Source: Deltaproteobacteria bacterium
GTDB taxonomy: Bacteria; Desulfobacterota; Desulfarculia; Adiutricales; Adiutricaceae
Direction of reading: 5' to 3'
NCBI GenBank assembly: GCA_031265205.1
Contig: JAISCZ010000021.1
Location: 1 to 64,000 of the forward strand
DNA: 64,000 nucleotides
Made by a program: the position numbers and the translations under genes. The notes beneath the pieces were generated by a model. The model did not search any database and was not told the origin of the DNA. It saw only the letters and a list, made by a program, of their open reading frames with translations. Position 1 is the first letter of the stretch; each line of letters opens with the position of its first letter. This document shows positions 27,244 to 35,479 of the stretch, one piece after another.

Positions 27244-28364
27244 TGGCGCGCCCCAAAGGCTATTTTACGATCGCGGGTCCGGACCGGGAGGGCCTCGTCA
27301 GGCTCGCGGGGACCTTAAACGCCCTCACCGCGCCCCGACGCCTCTTGCCGCCCAAACTCCTTAAAAAAGCGCCCCCCAACCTCCACGCCGACCTTTCGGG
27401 CCTCGCGAGCCTGGACTTAAACGGCGCGACCTACCTTTTGACCCTCCGGGAGAGCCTCCGGGCCCAGGGCTTTACGCTGGTCTATCTGGGTCTCCCGCCG
27501 CGGCTTATCCCCATCTGGAATCTCGCCAAGGAGAACCTCCTCGGCGAGCCGAGCGCGCCGCCCCCCGCGCCCCTTGGCTTTTTCGCGAGCGTGGGCAAAG
27601 GCCTTTTCGCTTTCGCCGGGGATTTGCGCGACCAGGTCTCTTTTTTGGGGGAGATCATTTCCCATTTGGGCGGCTTAATCCTCCGCCCCTGGACGGGAAG
27701 GTGGGGCTCCGTCCTTAACGTCGCCAACGGAAGCGTGGTGGACGCCCTTCCGGTGACCTGCCTGGTCGCCTTCCTCGTGGGCCTCATTTTGGCCTTTCAG
27801 TCGGCGATGCTCATGCAGGGCTTCGGGGTGGACATCTTCGTCGCGGATCTGGTGGGCATCTCCATTATCCGGGAACTGGGCACCCTCTTAACGGCCATCG
27901 TTCTCACGGGTCGCAGCGGCTCGGCCTTTTCCTCGGAACTCGCCTCCATGAAATCGAACGCCGAAATCGACGCTTTCGTGACCATGGGGCTCTCCCCGGG
28001 CCGGGATCTGGCCCTGCCCCGGATCCTCGCCCTAACCCTGGCCACCCCGGCCCTCACGGTTTTGGCCGATCTGGCGGGGCTCTTAGGCGGCAACCTGGTG
28101 ATGATGTCCATCGGGCACCCCTTCCGGGTCTTTTGGGACGAGCTCGCCCTCCACGTGGACTTAAGCGACATGGCGACCGGCCTTTTCAAATCCCTGGTCT
28201 TCGGCTTCACGGTGGGGGTCATCGGCTGCCAGCGCGGGCTTTACGCCGCCCATGGCCCCTCGGCGGTGGGCGAGGCCACCACCCGGGGCGTGGTCACCAA
28301 TATTTTGGCCATCGCCATTTTAGACTCCCTCTTCGCGGTGCTTTTCTATGTCCTCAACTGGTAA
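27243..28364 (+). CDS. mlaE: MlaE-type lipid ABC permease with N-terminal STAS domain
   Basis: A 373-residue fusion. Residues 1-105 are a STAS-like domain (LRFDLSGLA-type core: ADLSGLASLDLNGATYLLTL), corresponding to a fused MlaB. Residues 120-373 are the MlaE permease: GRWGSVLNVANGSVVDALPVTCLVAFLVGLILAFQ, the conserved GISIIRELGTLLTAIVLTGRSGSAFSSELASMK and DAFVTMGLSP. The complex moves phospholipid between inner and outer membranes. Start is GTG 27243, overlapping the upstream stop. The mlaF start lies 17 bp inside its 3' end. STAS-MlaE fusions occur in several Proteobacteria. Confidence 0.9.
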   Translation: MARPKGYFTIAGPDREGLVRLAGTLNALTAPRRLLPPKLLKKAPPNLHADLSGLASLDLNGATYLLTLRESLRAQGFTLVYLGLPPRLIPIWNLAKENLLGEPSAPPPAPLGFFASVGKGLFAFAGDLRDQVSFLGEIISHLGGLILRPWTGRWGSVLNVANGSVVDALPVTCLVAFLVGLILAFQSAMLMQGFGVDIFVADLVGISIIRELGTLLTAIVLTGRSGSAFSSELASMKSNAEIDAFVTMGLSPGRDLALPRILALTLATPALTVLADLAGLLGGNLVMMSIGHPFRVFWDELALHVDLSDMATGLFKSLVFGFTVGVIGCQRGLYAAHGPSAVGEATTRGVVTNILAIAILDSLFAVLFYVLNW

Positions 28365-29127
28365 AACGACCCCGGACGCCGCCACGCCTCCCCCCTTGGA
28401 GACCCTTGGGCTCGTCGTGGCCTACGAGGACGACCCGCCGCTCTTGGAAAACTTGAGCTTCCGGGCGGAGGCCGGAGAAATTTTAGGGATCCTGGGACCC
28501 TCGGGCTGCGGCAAGAGCTCGCTCTTAAGACGCCTCGTGGGCCTTGAGATCCCCCGCGCCGGGGAAGTAAAACTTTTCGGGGAGGAGATCTTCGCGAGCC
28601 CGGCCGCCCTCGCCCGGGCCCGCCAAAAATTCGGGATCATGTACCAATCCGGGGCCCTTTTCGGGGATCTTAACCTTTTGGCGAACGTCTCCTTGCCCCT
28701 CGTCGAATTTTCCTCCATGCCCCCCGCCGCCATCGAGGCCTCGGCCACCTTAAAATTGGACTTGGTGGGCCTCCGGGGCTTCGAGCGCCACCTGCCCTCC
28801 GCCATCAGCGGAGGCATGCGCAAGAGGGCCGCCATCGCCCGCGCCCTGGCCCTAGAGCCCAAACTCATGTTCCTGGACGAGCCTTCGGCGGGGCTCGACC
28901 CCATTACCGCGGGAGACCTCGACGAGCTCATCGTGACCCTCGCGCGTAACCTGGAAATCACCTTTGTCGTGATCACCCACGAACTGCGGAGCATCCACCG
29001 GATCGTCGACAGGGCCATTCTCTTGGACCGCGGGGCCCGGGGAATCGCCGCCGAGGGGACCCCCCAATTTTTAGCCTTAGAGTCCCCGAGCCCGGCCGCC
29101 AAGGCCTTTTTCCTCCGCGACGCTTGA
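28348..29127 (+). CDS. mlaF: MlaF-type ABC transporter ATPase
   Basis: A 259-residue nucleotide-binding subunit. Walker A GPSGCGKSS at residues 50-58, Q-loop at about Q100 (MYQSGALF), signature SGGM at 154-157, Walker B LMFLDE at 173-178 and switch His near 211 (VVITHELRS) are all intact. IMYQSGALFGDLNLLANVSLPL is typical of the Mla/Ttg2A subfamily. It powers the MlaE permease. The gene overlaps mlaE and is followed by a terminator-like hairpin and then an antisense toxin-antitoxin relic before mlaD, so the usual contiguous mlaEFD order is broken. Confidence 0.93.
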   Translation: MSSTGKTTPDAATPPPLETLGLVVAYEDDPPLLENLSFRAEAGEILGILGPSGCGKSSLLRRLVGLEIPRAGEVKLFGEEIFASPAALARARQKFGIMYQSGALFGDLNLLANVSLPLVEFSSMPPAAIEASATLKLDLVGLRGFERHLPSAISGGMRKRAAIARALALEPKLMFLDEPSAGLDPITAGDLDELIVTLARNLEITFVVITHELRSIHRIVDRAILLDRGARGIAAEGTPQFLALESPSPAAKAFFLRDA

Positions 29128-29159
29128 AAAAGCGCCTCCGCGGGAGCGCGAGCCTTTTT
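29127..29159 (+). terminator. Terminator-like hairpin after mlaF
   Basis: AAAAAG, then CGCCTCC/GGAGCG around a short loop, then CTTTTT form an imperfect stem ending in a T-tract. If active it would cut transcription between mlaF and the displaced mlaD. Confidence 0.45.
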
Positions 29160-29292
29160 CCGCCGTCCCGTCAGAAAAAGCGCGCTAAAATGGACATTCG
29201 CTATGAAGGCGGCAAAAGAAATAATTGATAAAACTTGTCAAAAAATTCTGACTTGACGCGGCGCTATGGAAGTCCGAGACGAACGGGCGTCA

Positions 29293-29607
29293 TTAAAGCT
29301 CAATTCCGGTCCTTAAAATCTCGCTTACGAAGGGATTATCGGTATCTAAGTCAGATGTCGAGAACGCCAGTGGCTCAAACCACCCGGTGAAATCCAGAGT
29401 CATATGGATAAGTCGCGTTTGGAATTTAAAAATTTCTTCGTCCGACAAGCCGTAGAAAAAGAACGCGATGTCAACGTCGCTCAATTTACGCGCGGTTCCC
29501 TTTGCGTATGAGCCGAATAAATACGCCCGATCTATCGGCGTCACGGCTTTGGCCGCGGCGGCGTATCTTCTGGCTTCGATTCTGACGGCTTCAATGTCCG
29601 CGACCAC
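29293..29607 (-). CDS. MNT-type nucleotidyltransferase (MntA-like antitoxin)
   Basis: About 104 residues from GTG 29607, which has AAGGAGA seven bases upstream. The NTase core AYLFGSYAKGTARKLSDVD contains the full GSX10DXD signature of minimal nucleotidyltransferases. In HEPN-MNT systems such a protein adds AMPs to the HEPN toxin and so neutralises it. Here the reading frame continues upstream, without a stop, into the C-terminal part of a HEPN domain, so the two may be fused. It is antisense to, and inserted within, the Mla gene cluster and is AT-richer than the neighbours. The partner HEPN is broken (next entry), so the MNT is probably an orphan. Confidence 0.75.
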   Translation of the reverse strand: MVADIEAVRIEARRYAAAAKAVTPIDRAYLFGSYAKGTARKLSDVDIAFFFYGLSDEEIFKFQTRLIHMTLDFTGWFEPLAFSTSDLDTDNPFVSEILRTGIEL

Positions 29608-29845
29608 GCGAATATCTCCTTGGCTCCGGTTCAAAAATTTCAACGCTTCCCGCCGCGTTGCCGTCTTGAACGCTAATTGTTTATAATCAGGATACCGTTT
29701 GTTAAGGGCATATTTTGTCAGCTCCGCAAAAAACAAAAGTCTCTTGGGGAATACGTATGGATATCTTGTTCGCGATGGGCTTGATAAGCTTTTCGATATT
29801 GTGGGTAAACGGAATGTCATCGAAATCAGAATAAGGAGACGTCCG
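29608..29845 (-). pseudogene. Truncated, frameshifted HEPN-domain toxin remnant
   Basis: Two frames together give the C-terminal half of a HEPN domain: FTHNIEKLIKPIANK, then IPQETFVF in one frame and AELTKYALNKRYPDYKQLA, then TRREALKFLNRSQGDI in the other. The pattern of THxIExL, IPxE and LxxYAxxxRYPD is that of HEPN proteins paired with MNT. The frames join if one base is removed from the A6 run at 29728-29733. The N-terminal half is absent and replaced by GC-rich non-coding sequence, so the toxin is dead whether or not the frameshift is genuine. Confidence 0.65.
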
Positions 29846-30373
29846 CTTTCCATCCCCCCCTCGCCCTTTGGGCGAGGGCTCGCGCGTTTTTTTCCCCGAG
29901 GCCCTCGTTCCGCGCCCCCAAGGCTCTCGCCCGCGCGCCTCCCCCAAGAGGAACCCGAGGCTTTTCCCACGGGCGCGCCGCGTCCAAGCCCGCGGCGCGC
30001 CGGAAGCTTGACGGCCTTTTATCCCCGCGCGAGCCAACTCGTGTTAAAATAGCCGCCATAGAGGCTCTCTTTGACGCGTTTTCCTTATAAACCCTCGAAT
30101 GATCCGCTCTTTCATGGCTCTTTTTCCCCATCCGCGCGACCCGGCCTTCCCGCGCGCTTAAAAAATCCCCGCGCGCCTAAGCTTTGAGGCGCCGGGGCGA
30201 GCCCCTCGTTGGCTCTCCCTCGCCCCGCGGGGAGAGGGAAACCTCGCCCGCGAACCCGCGCGCGCTTTGGGGACTCAAGCGCCGCGCGGGGCTAAAATAT
30301 TCGCCTTGGCGCTCACGCGCCAAGGCCGCCAAGGCCTTTTCCCCCGGCTCGCCGGGGCGAGCGAGGAACTCAT
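29846..30373. other. GC-rich spacer before mlaD
   Basis: Contains only compositional frames. The last 100 bases hold the leader of mlaD and a GCGCCAAGG repeat near 30312-30335. No promoter is obvious. Confidence 0.4.
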
Positions 30374-31393
30374 ATGGCCCGGAAATCCACCTATTTCAAA
30401 GTGGGAGCCTTTTCCCTGGCGGCCTTCGCCGTCCTGGCCGGGGGCGTCCTCCTTTTCGGCGTGGCCCAGTCCCTCGCGCCCCTCTTAGAATGCGAGACTT
30501 ATTTTAACCACTCGGTCCACGGCCTGAGCAACGGCTCCAACGTCAATTTCCGGGGCTTCAAGGTGGGACAGGTGACGGGCATCTCCCTGGCCCGCGAATC
30601 CAACGCCTCCGCGCGGGCCCGCCAGATGGTCAAAGTCACTTTCAATATCAATCCCGCGCTCATCACGGGCGACTCCGGCGGCGACATCGAGAGCGCCAAG
30701 CTTTTTCTGGCGGGGGAAATGGCCGACGGGCTGCGGATCTTTTTCAGTTTCCAGGGGATCTCGGGTCTCACCTTTCTCAATTTGGATTACGACGACGATC
30801 AGTCCCAGACGGCCGAGGCCAGCCCCGCGGACGGCCCGACGCCCCCCGACGGCGCCCAACGGGAGCCCTATCCCTTCCCCAACGATATCGACCAGGGCGT
30901 CCTTTTCATCCCCAGTTCCCAAGGCTCCATCATGGAATACGGGGAATCCCTCACGCAGATCCTCCGCAGCCTCCGGGAGGTCAATTTCGGGGAAATCTCA
31001 CGCGACTTAAGCGCCCTCGTCAAAAACCTCAACCAGATCTCCGCTAGGCTCAACCGCGACACCGGCGGTTTCGCCGACGAACTCGTGGGGACCCTCGCGG
31101 AGGTCAAAAGGGCCGCGGGCGAGGTCGCCACGCTCTCCCAAAGCGCCAATTCCACCCTCGGGGCCCTCACGCTCGCCGAGAGCCTCCAAGAGCTCGAAAG
31201 GACCGTCGCCGCGACCCGCCAAACCCTCGCCCGCCTGGATTCCCTCTTAAAGCTCCCCCAGACGACTCTCCCCTCGACTTTGGATAACCTCAGGATCATG
31301 AGCGAAAACTTGAGGGAACTTTCCGATCTCGCCCTCCGTAACCCCAGCCAGCTCCTCTTCGGCTCGCCCCCGCCCCGGGAAATCCCGCGCTGA
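30374..31393 (+). CDS. mlaD: MlaD-type MCE-domain lipid transport protein
   Basis: A 339-residue MCE protein. One N-terminal TM helix (residues 12-32), then the MCE domain from about 37 to 150 with SVHGLSNGSNVNFRGFKVGQVTGISLA, a classic MCE core. The distal part is helical (LSALVKNLNQISARLNRDTGGFADELVGTLAEVK), the tube-forming or coiled segment seen in longer MCE proteins. It binds phospholipid in the periplasm as part of the MlaFEDB complex. It lies 1.25 kb from mlaF because of the inserted antisense relic and is followed 141 bp later by the auxiliary lipoprotein gene. Confidence 0.9.
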   Translation: MARKSTYFKVGAFSLAAFAVLAGGVLLFGVAQSLAPLLECETYFNHSVHGLSNGSNVNFRGFKVGQVTGISLARESNASARARQMVKVTFNINPALITGDSGGDIESAKLFLAGEMADGLRIFFSFQGISGLTFLNLDYDDDQSQTAEASPADGPTPPDGAQREPYPFPNDIDQGVLFIPSSQGSIMEYGESLTQILRSLREVNFGEISRDLSALVKNLNQISARLNRDTGGFADELVGTLAEVKRAAGEVATLSQSANSTLGALTLAESLQELERTVAATRQTLARLDSLLKLPQTTLPSTLDNLRIMSENLRELSDLALRNPSQLLFGSPPPREIPR

Positions 31394-31534
31394 GGGCCCC
31401 CTCGTCCCCCACAGGGCCTCAAAGGCCTTTTTTCGCCCCGCGCGCGCTAAGAGGCGACCCGGCCCCCGGGGAGCCCCAAGGCTTACCCTTGGGGGCCCCA
31501 GCCGCCCCCAGCGCTCTTTTTTTAAAGGTGCCCC

Positions 31535-32221
31535 ATGCGTCAGCCACCGCCCACCCGCGCGCCCGCGCGCCGCTCCCCGCTCCCGGCCCTCGCGCTTTTC
31601 TCCCTCGCGCTCCTGGGCCTCGCGGCCTGCGGCCTTTCCACCCGGCCCTATCTATTGGTGCGCTCCTTCAGCCTGGAGATCCCCCCCACCGCGGGCGCGA
31701 GCCCCGCGCTTTCCGCCCAAAAGCCCCGGGGAGTCGTTTTAGTCTCCCCCATCCCGCCGCCGGCCACCTACGAAAGCAAAAAATTGGTCTACCGCCTCTC
31801 CGCCAACGAGTATACCCAGGACTATTACAGCGAATTCTACACGCCTCCCGCCCGCGCCGTGGCCGACAGCCTGACCGAGGCCTTCAACGCCGCCGGGCTC
31901 CCTTATCTTTTCACGCGTTCCCAGGGCGTGAAGGCCCCGGACTACGCCCTGGAAATCTTCCTCGCGGAATTCCACGGGGATCTTCGCGCCCCAGGGGAAA
32001 TCCGCGCGACCGTCGCCATGACCGTCGCCTTCAACGACTTGCGGGCCGCCAATCCCCGCCTCCTGTTTACCCGCAAATACGCCCGTTCGCTTTGGGTGGC
32101 CCCCAGGACCGCGGGGGACATCCCGCCGGACCTCGTCGTCGGGGGCCTGGTGGAAGCCCTGCGACAGATCGCGGGGGACACGCTCGTCGACGCGCGGGAG
32201 GCCCTGCGTGTCCGCTCCTAG
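31535..32221 (+). CDS. ABC-type transport auxiliary lipoprotein (PqiC/LPP family)
   Basis: A 228-residue lipoprotein with lipobox LLGLAAC (Cys32). The mature part has the ABC_trans_aux pattern: YLLVRSFSLEIP at the start, RGVVLVSPIPPPATYESKKLVYRLSANEYTQDYYSEFYTPPA, and VADSLTEAFNAAGL. Such proteins accompany MCE transporters (PqiC, or MlaD-linked versions) and sit in the outer membrane facing the periplasm. The SANEY..D.YSEF region is the conserved core. Its 3' end overlaps the GldG-like gene by 14 bp. Context supports a role in the same lipid pathway. Confidence 0.85.
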   Translation: MRQPPPTRAPARRSPLPALALFSLALLGLAACGLSTRPYLLVRSFSLEIPPTAGASPALSAQKPRGVVLVSPIPPPATYESKKLVYRLSANEYTQDYYSEFYTPPARAVADSLTEAFNAAGLPYLFTRSQGVKAPDYALEIFLAEFHGDLRAPGEIRATVAMTVAFNDLRAANPRLLFTRKYARSLWVAPRTAGDIPPDLVVGGLVEALRQIAGDTLVDAREALRVRS

Positions 32222-33908
32222 CTTCCGCGCCAAACTCTTCAAGCCGTCCCTCGCTCTCATCGCGCTGGGCGTGGCCGTCCGCCTGGCCTTTCCGTATTTC
32301 GCGGGCTTTTATCTCATTCCCCTCGCCCTGGGGGGCCTCTTTTTAATTGTCGCCCTCCCCGGCCTGAGCGCCGCGAGCCGCCGCGCTCCCCGCCGCGGCC
32401 GCCGCGCGCTCTCTTCCCTCGCTTGGGCCCTCGCCTTCGGGCTACTCCTCTTGGTCGGCGTCAACCAAAGCCTGCCGACCTTAAACGTCGCGGCGCCCCC
32501 CGAGGCCTCCCTTAGCGCCAGCGACCTGGCCCTCTTGGCCCGCTTGGACCGGGACGTGACCATCGAGGCCAGTTTGAGTTCCGACCCCAGATACCACGGC
32601 CCCACCCTCTTTCTACTGGACCTCTACCGGAAGGCCTCCCCGCGCCTTAAGGTCAGCGCGGCGCCCTCCGCCGGAAGGGCCACGATAGTCGAAAGGGACG
32701 GGCGCGCCGCGGCGGTCCTGGCCCAAGCCGACACCGCGACCGTCAGGGCGGAAAATTTTGAGGAGACGATTTCCCCCATTACCCGCGCGACCATCAACGC
32801 CTCCCTGCTCCGCCTCGTTTCCCCCAACCGCCTGGTCTACAACCTTCTGGGCGACGGCGAAAAAGCCGTTTTGGACGAGGGCCCCGGCGGCCTTTCCGCC
32901 TGGGCCGAATCCCTCGCCGCGCGCAAGATCTTCGCGCGCGACTATTATTGGCGGGAAGGCGCCCCGCTCCCCGCCGAGGCCAGGGCCGTCGTCCTCGTCG
33001 GCCCCCGGGTGCCCTTAAGCCCCCAAAAGGAAGAGGCCCTCGCGCGCTACCTAGCCCAGGGCGGCAAGGCCATGGTCCTTTTGGATCCCCTGGTCTCCAG
33101 CCTCAGCCCCACGGCCTTCGCGCCCCTCAATCTCGTTTTCCCCGAAGGGCTCGTCGTGGATCAGGATTACGGCTGGGCGGGAACCGACGACGCTTTCATC
33201 GTTTCCCAGAATTTTCCGGCGCACCCCATCACCCTTGGTCTCGCGCGCCCCGTGGTCTTTCCCTTAAGCGGGACCGTCATGAGCCTCGCGGATAGAGAGA
33301 CTTTTGACGAGGCCGCGGACGCCGCGGCGCAAACGGCGGCGGAAGCGTCGCGCGCGGGCGCCCCGGAAAGCGCCGCGCCCGCCACGGAGGAGAGCCCCGC
33401 GGGCGAGGCGGCGGAGATCCCTACGGAAGAAAGGGCCACCGTGACCGTGGGGGACGGCCCCGACGCGCCAGCGCCGATTTTACCCATCCGCAGCCACAGC
33501 TGGGCCATAGCCCTTTCCTCGCCCGCCTCCTGGCTGGAGACCGACGTTTCCTCCATCGCCGCCAAACTCCCCATTTACGACAGGGAAAAAGACCCCGCCG
33601 GGCCCCTGGTCCTGGCCACCGCCACCACCATTGAGGGGGGCGGTCGGCTCGTCTTAGCCGCCGACAGCGATTTCCCGTCCAATAATTTCCTCAGTTTCGC
33701 GGGTAACCACGCCCTGGCCGTGAACGCCCTCTCTTGGCTCTTGGGCGCCGAGGACGATCTGGCCCCGCCGCCCCCCGAAGGCGTCTTTCTGGAGATAAAT
33801 GACTTTAAGGCCAGGCTCTTTTTCTTCGTCCCGGTCGTCATCTGGCCCCTTTTGGCGCTCGGGGCCTGGCTCGCTTTTTACTCTTCCCGCCAAAAGAAGG
33901 GAGGCTGA
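32208..33908 (+). CDS. GldG-like / ABC_transp_aux membrane protein
   Basis: A 566-residue protein with N-terminal TM helices (about residues 14-50 and 67-88), a large periplasmic domain, and one C-terminal TM helix (LFFFVPVVIWPLLALGAWLAF). The periplasmic part resembles the GldG/DUF4350 auxiliary domain (NLLGDGEKAVLDEG, ARAVVLVGPRVPLSPQKEEALARYLAQGGKAMVLLDP, SHSWAIALSSPASWLET). GldG normally partners a GldF permease and GldA ATPase; neither is here. It overlaps the lipoprotein gene by 14 bp, so it is tied to the Mla cluster, an unusual linkage. An Ala/Glu-rich low-complexity insert lies at about residues 365-415. Confidence 0.75.
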   Translation: MSAPSFRAKLFKPSLALIALGVAVRLAFPYFAGFYLIPLALGGLFLIVALPGLSAASRRAPRRGRRALSSLAWALAFGLLLLVGVNQSLPTLNVAAPPEASLSASDLALLARLDRDVTIEASLSSDPRYHGPTLFLLDLYRKASPRLKVSAAPSAGRATIVERDGRAAAVLAQADTATVRAENFEETISPITRATINASLLRLVSPNRLVYNLLGDGEKAVLDEGPGGLSAWAESLAARKIFARDYYWREGAPLPAEARAVVLVGPRVPLSPQKEEALARYLAQGGKAMVLLDPLVSSLSPTAFAPLNLVFPEGLVVDQDYGWAGTDDAFIVSQNFPAHPITLGLARPVVFPLSGTVMSLADRETFDEAADAAAQTAAEASRAGAPESAAPATEESPAGEAAEIPTEERATVTVGDGPDAPAPILPIRSHSWAIALSSPASWLETDVSSIAAKLPIYDREKDPAGPLVLATATTIEGGGRLVLAADSDFPSNNFLSFAGNHALAVNALSWLLGAEDDLAPPPPEGVFLEINDFKARLFFFVPVVIWPLLALGAWLAFYSSRQKKGG

Positions 33909-33920
33909 GAGAGAAAAAAA

Positions 33921-33952
33921 CTCCCGAGGGGAAAAACGAATCCCCCCGGGAG
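33921..33952 (+). terminator. Hairpin closing the Mla cluster
   Basis: CTCCCGAGGGG and CCCCCCGGGAG pair with one mismatch around a 10-base loop, 13 bases after the last gene of the cluster. An A-rich stretch precedes it on the plus strand, which would be a U-tract for transcripts coming from the minus side, so it may work bidirectionally. Confidence 0.6.
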
Positions 33953-34087
33953 CGTTAAGTTTTAAGCGCGCGAGCGTCCGCGCGACGCGAGAGCGCCACC
34001 TCGAAGCGTCCGCGAAGCCCTTAAGCCTTTTATCCATCAAGGATAGCGCGGGATACCTAAGGACGCCCAAATTACGGCGCGCTTTTC

Positions 34088-34591
34088 TTACGCCATTTTT
34101 TTCTTGCGCCAAGGTTTCGCGACGGAAATAACCGTCATGAATATCAGGGACGACAGCTGGAAAGCCCCGCCCAAAAGACAGTTCACGTAATTGGCGTGAT
34201 AAGTGGGATCCGCGAGAGCCTTAAGGCCCAACTTCAGCGTAATCTCCGGCTGATTGTTAACCGTGGGGCCTAAGACCACGATCCCGCAAACGATACAGAC
34301 AATGGTTAAAATCAATTTGACGACAACCCAACGATGCTTGAAAAAGCCCCAATGGGTGAAGGCGCATATCAATATTCCCGTTATCAGAGAACCCATGGCG
34401 CCGGGAATAATGACCAAGTCGTCCATAATCATCGCGGCGTGGTTGAAGCCCAAAAGCTCTCCGGCCGTTTCGGGCGGGCCCAGCCCCAAAAGCAAAGCGT
34501 TTAAGCCCACCGCCCCGCCAATCCAGAGAGCGATAAAAACAAAATGAATTATTTTGAGGACCCTTTGACCGGTCCCCCCGAACTTTACCAT
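34088..34591 (-). CDS. Small integral membrane protein (DUF2269-like)
   Basis: About 167 residues from ATG 34591, which has GAGG upstream; a start six codons earlier is less likely. Four hydrophobic helices are visible: IIHFVFIALWIGGAVGLNALLL, LVIIPGAMGSLITGILICAF, WVVVKLILTIVCIVCGIVVLG, and GGAFQLSSLIFMTVISVAKPW. The first two, with the H..ALWIGG and PG..G.ITG motifs, look like DUF2269/CopD-like membrane proteins, which may bind haem or metals. The function is unknown. It faces the Mla cluster convergently across a shared hairpin. Confidence 0.75.
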   Translation of the reverse strand: MVKFGGTGQRVLKIIHFVFIALWIGGAVGLNALLLGLGPPETAGELLGFNHAAMIMDDLVIIPGAMGSLITGILICAFTHWGFFKHRWVVVKLILTIVCIVCGIVVLGPTVNNQPEITLKLGLKALADPTYHANYVNCLLGGAFQLSSLIFMTVISVAKPWRKKKMA

Positions 34592-35479
34592 ATTAACCTC
34601 GCGCCCCAACGCCAGGGGGATAGCGTAATTTTGAAGGGGACGCGCCCCTTCGCGCGTCTCGCGCCGTCAAACGCGCGCGCGCGTTTGGCGCGAGGCGCTT
34701 ATAAGTTCCGGCGAAAGCGCCAATATTATTTTAAGGCAAGAATATTTTTTTCGCAACGCGACGACAATTGCGTTAAATCAATTATTCCTTCGCGAATTCG
34801 CGATTATTTCCGCGAGATCCTTGCTCGCTTTCGCGCGCGGGCGCGTCCCCAAAAGGCTTTCGCGCTTTAGCGCGGCGGCGCGTCCCATCGCTATCGCCCG
34901 CGCTCGCCCAATTCTTTTTAAGGGCGAAAGAAAATTAAAAAAATGTTTGGCGACGTAAAATAAAACGCCGGAGATCCCACGCGAGGCGCGCTCCTCGCTT
35001 GGAATCGCGCGCGTCGCTTAAAATTTCGCGCCTCCCTTGGAAGCGCGCGCGACGCGCGCGCTTTTCCAAGCGCCTCTTGAATCGTTACGCGCGCCCCCTT
35101 CAGCCTCAGGCAAAATTCGCGCCGGACAAGGGACGCCTTTTGACGCCGGACAAGGCGCGGGAGGGGAAACCTTAAACCTCAAGAGGCGCGCCCAAGATCC
35201 ACGCTCCTTAAGCCGAGATCCAAGTTCCACGCTCCCAGAGCCTAAACACAAAAGCTCCAAGCTCCCAGAGCGAAGATCCAAGAGCGAAAATCCGAGAGCG
35301 AAAATCCAAGAACCGCGCGCGGGCTCCGATTACGCGTGGCGCCCACGCGCGGCGCCGCGCGGCGCCGCGACAAAAGCTTAAGGGTTTCCGCGCCTCTTTT
35401 GGGGGAAAGCCGGTAAACCCGCCCTCGCTTGACGGCGGCGCGCGTTTTTAAAAAAGGCGCCGCGTCGCGGCGCGCGGGC
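34592..35479. other. Intergenic spacer
   Basis: About 890 bp with no recognised gene. It holds the 5' region of the membrane protein gene, an AT-rich stretch at 34700-34960 and a 14-bp repeat block near 35255-35320. Confidence 0.5.
35190..35320. repeat. Degenerate short tandem repeats
   Basis: A 14-bp unit close to GAGCGAAAATCCAA occurs three times near 35269-35312, preceded by related AGCTCCAAGCTCCCAG units. There are no unique spacers. It resembles the slippage-type repeats at 9632 and 47461. Confidence 0.55.
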
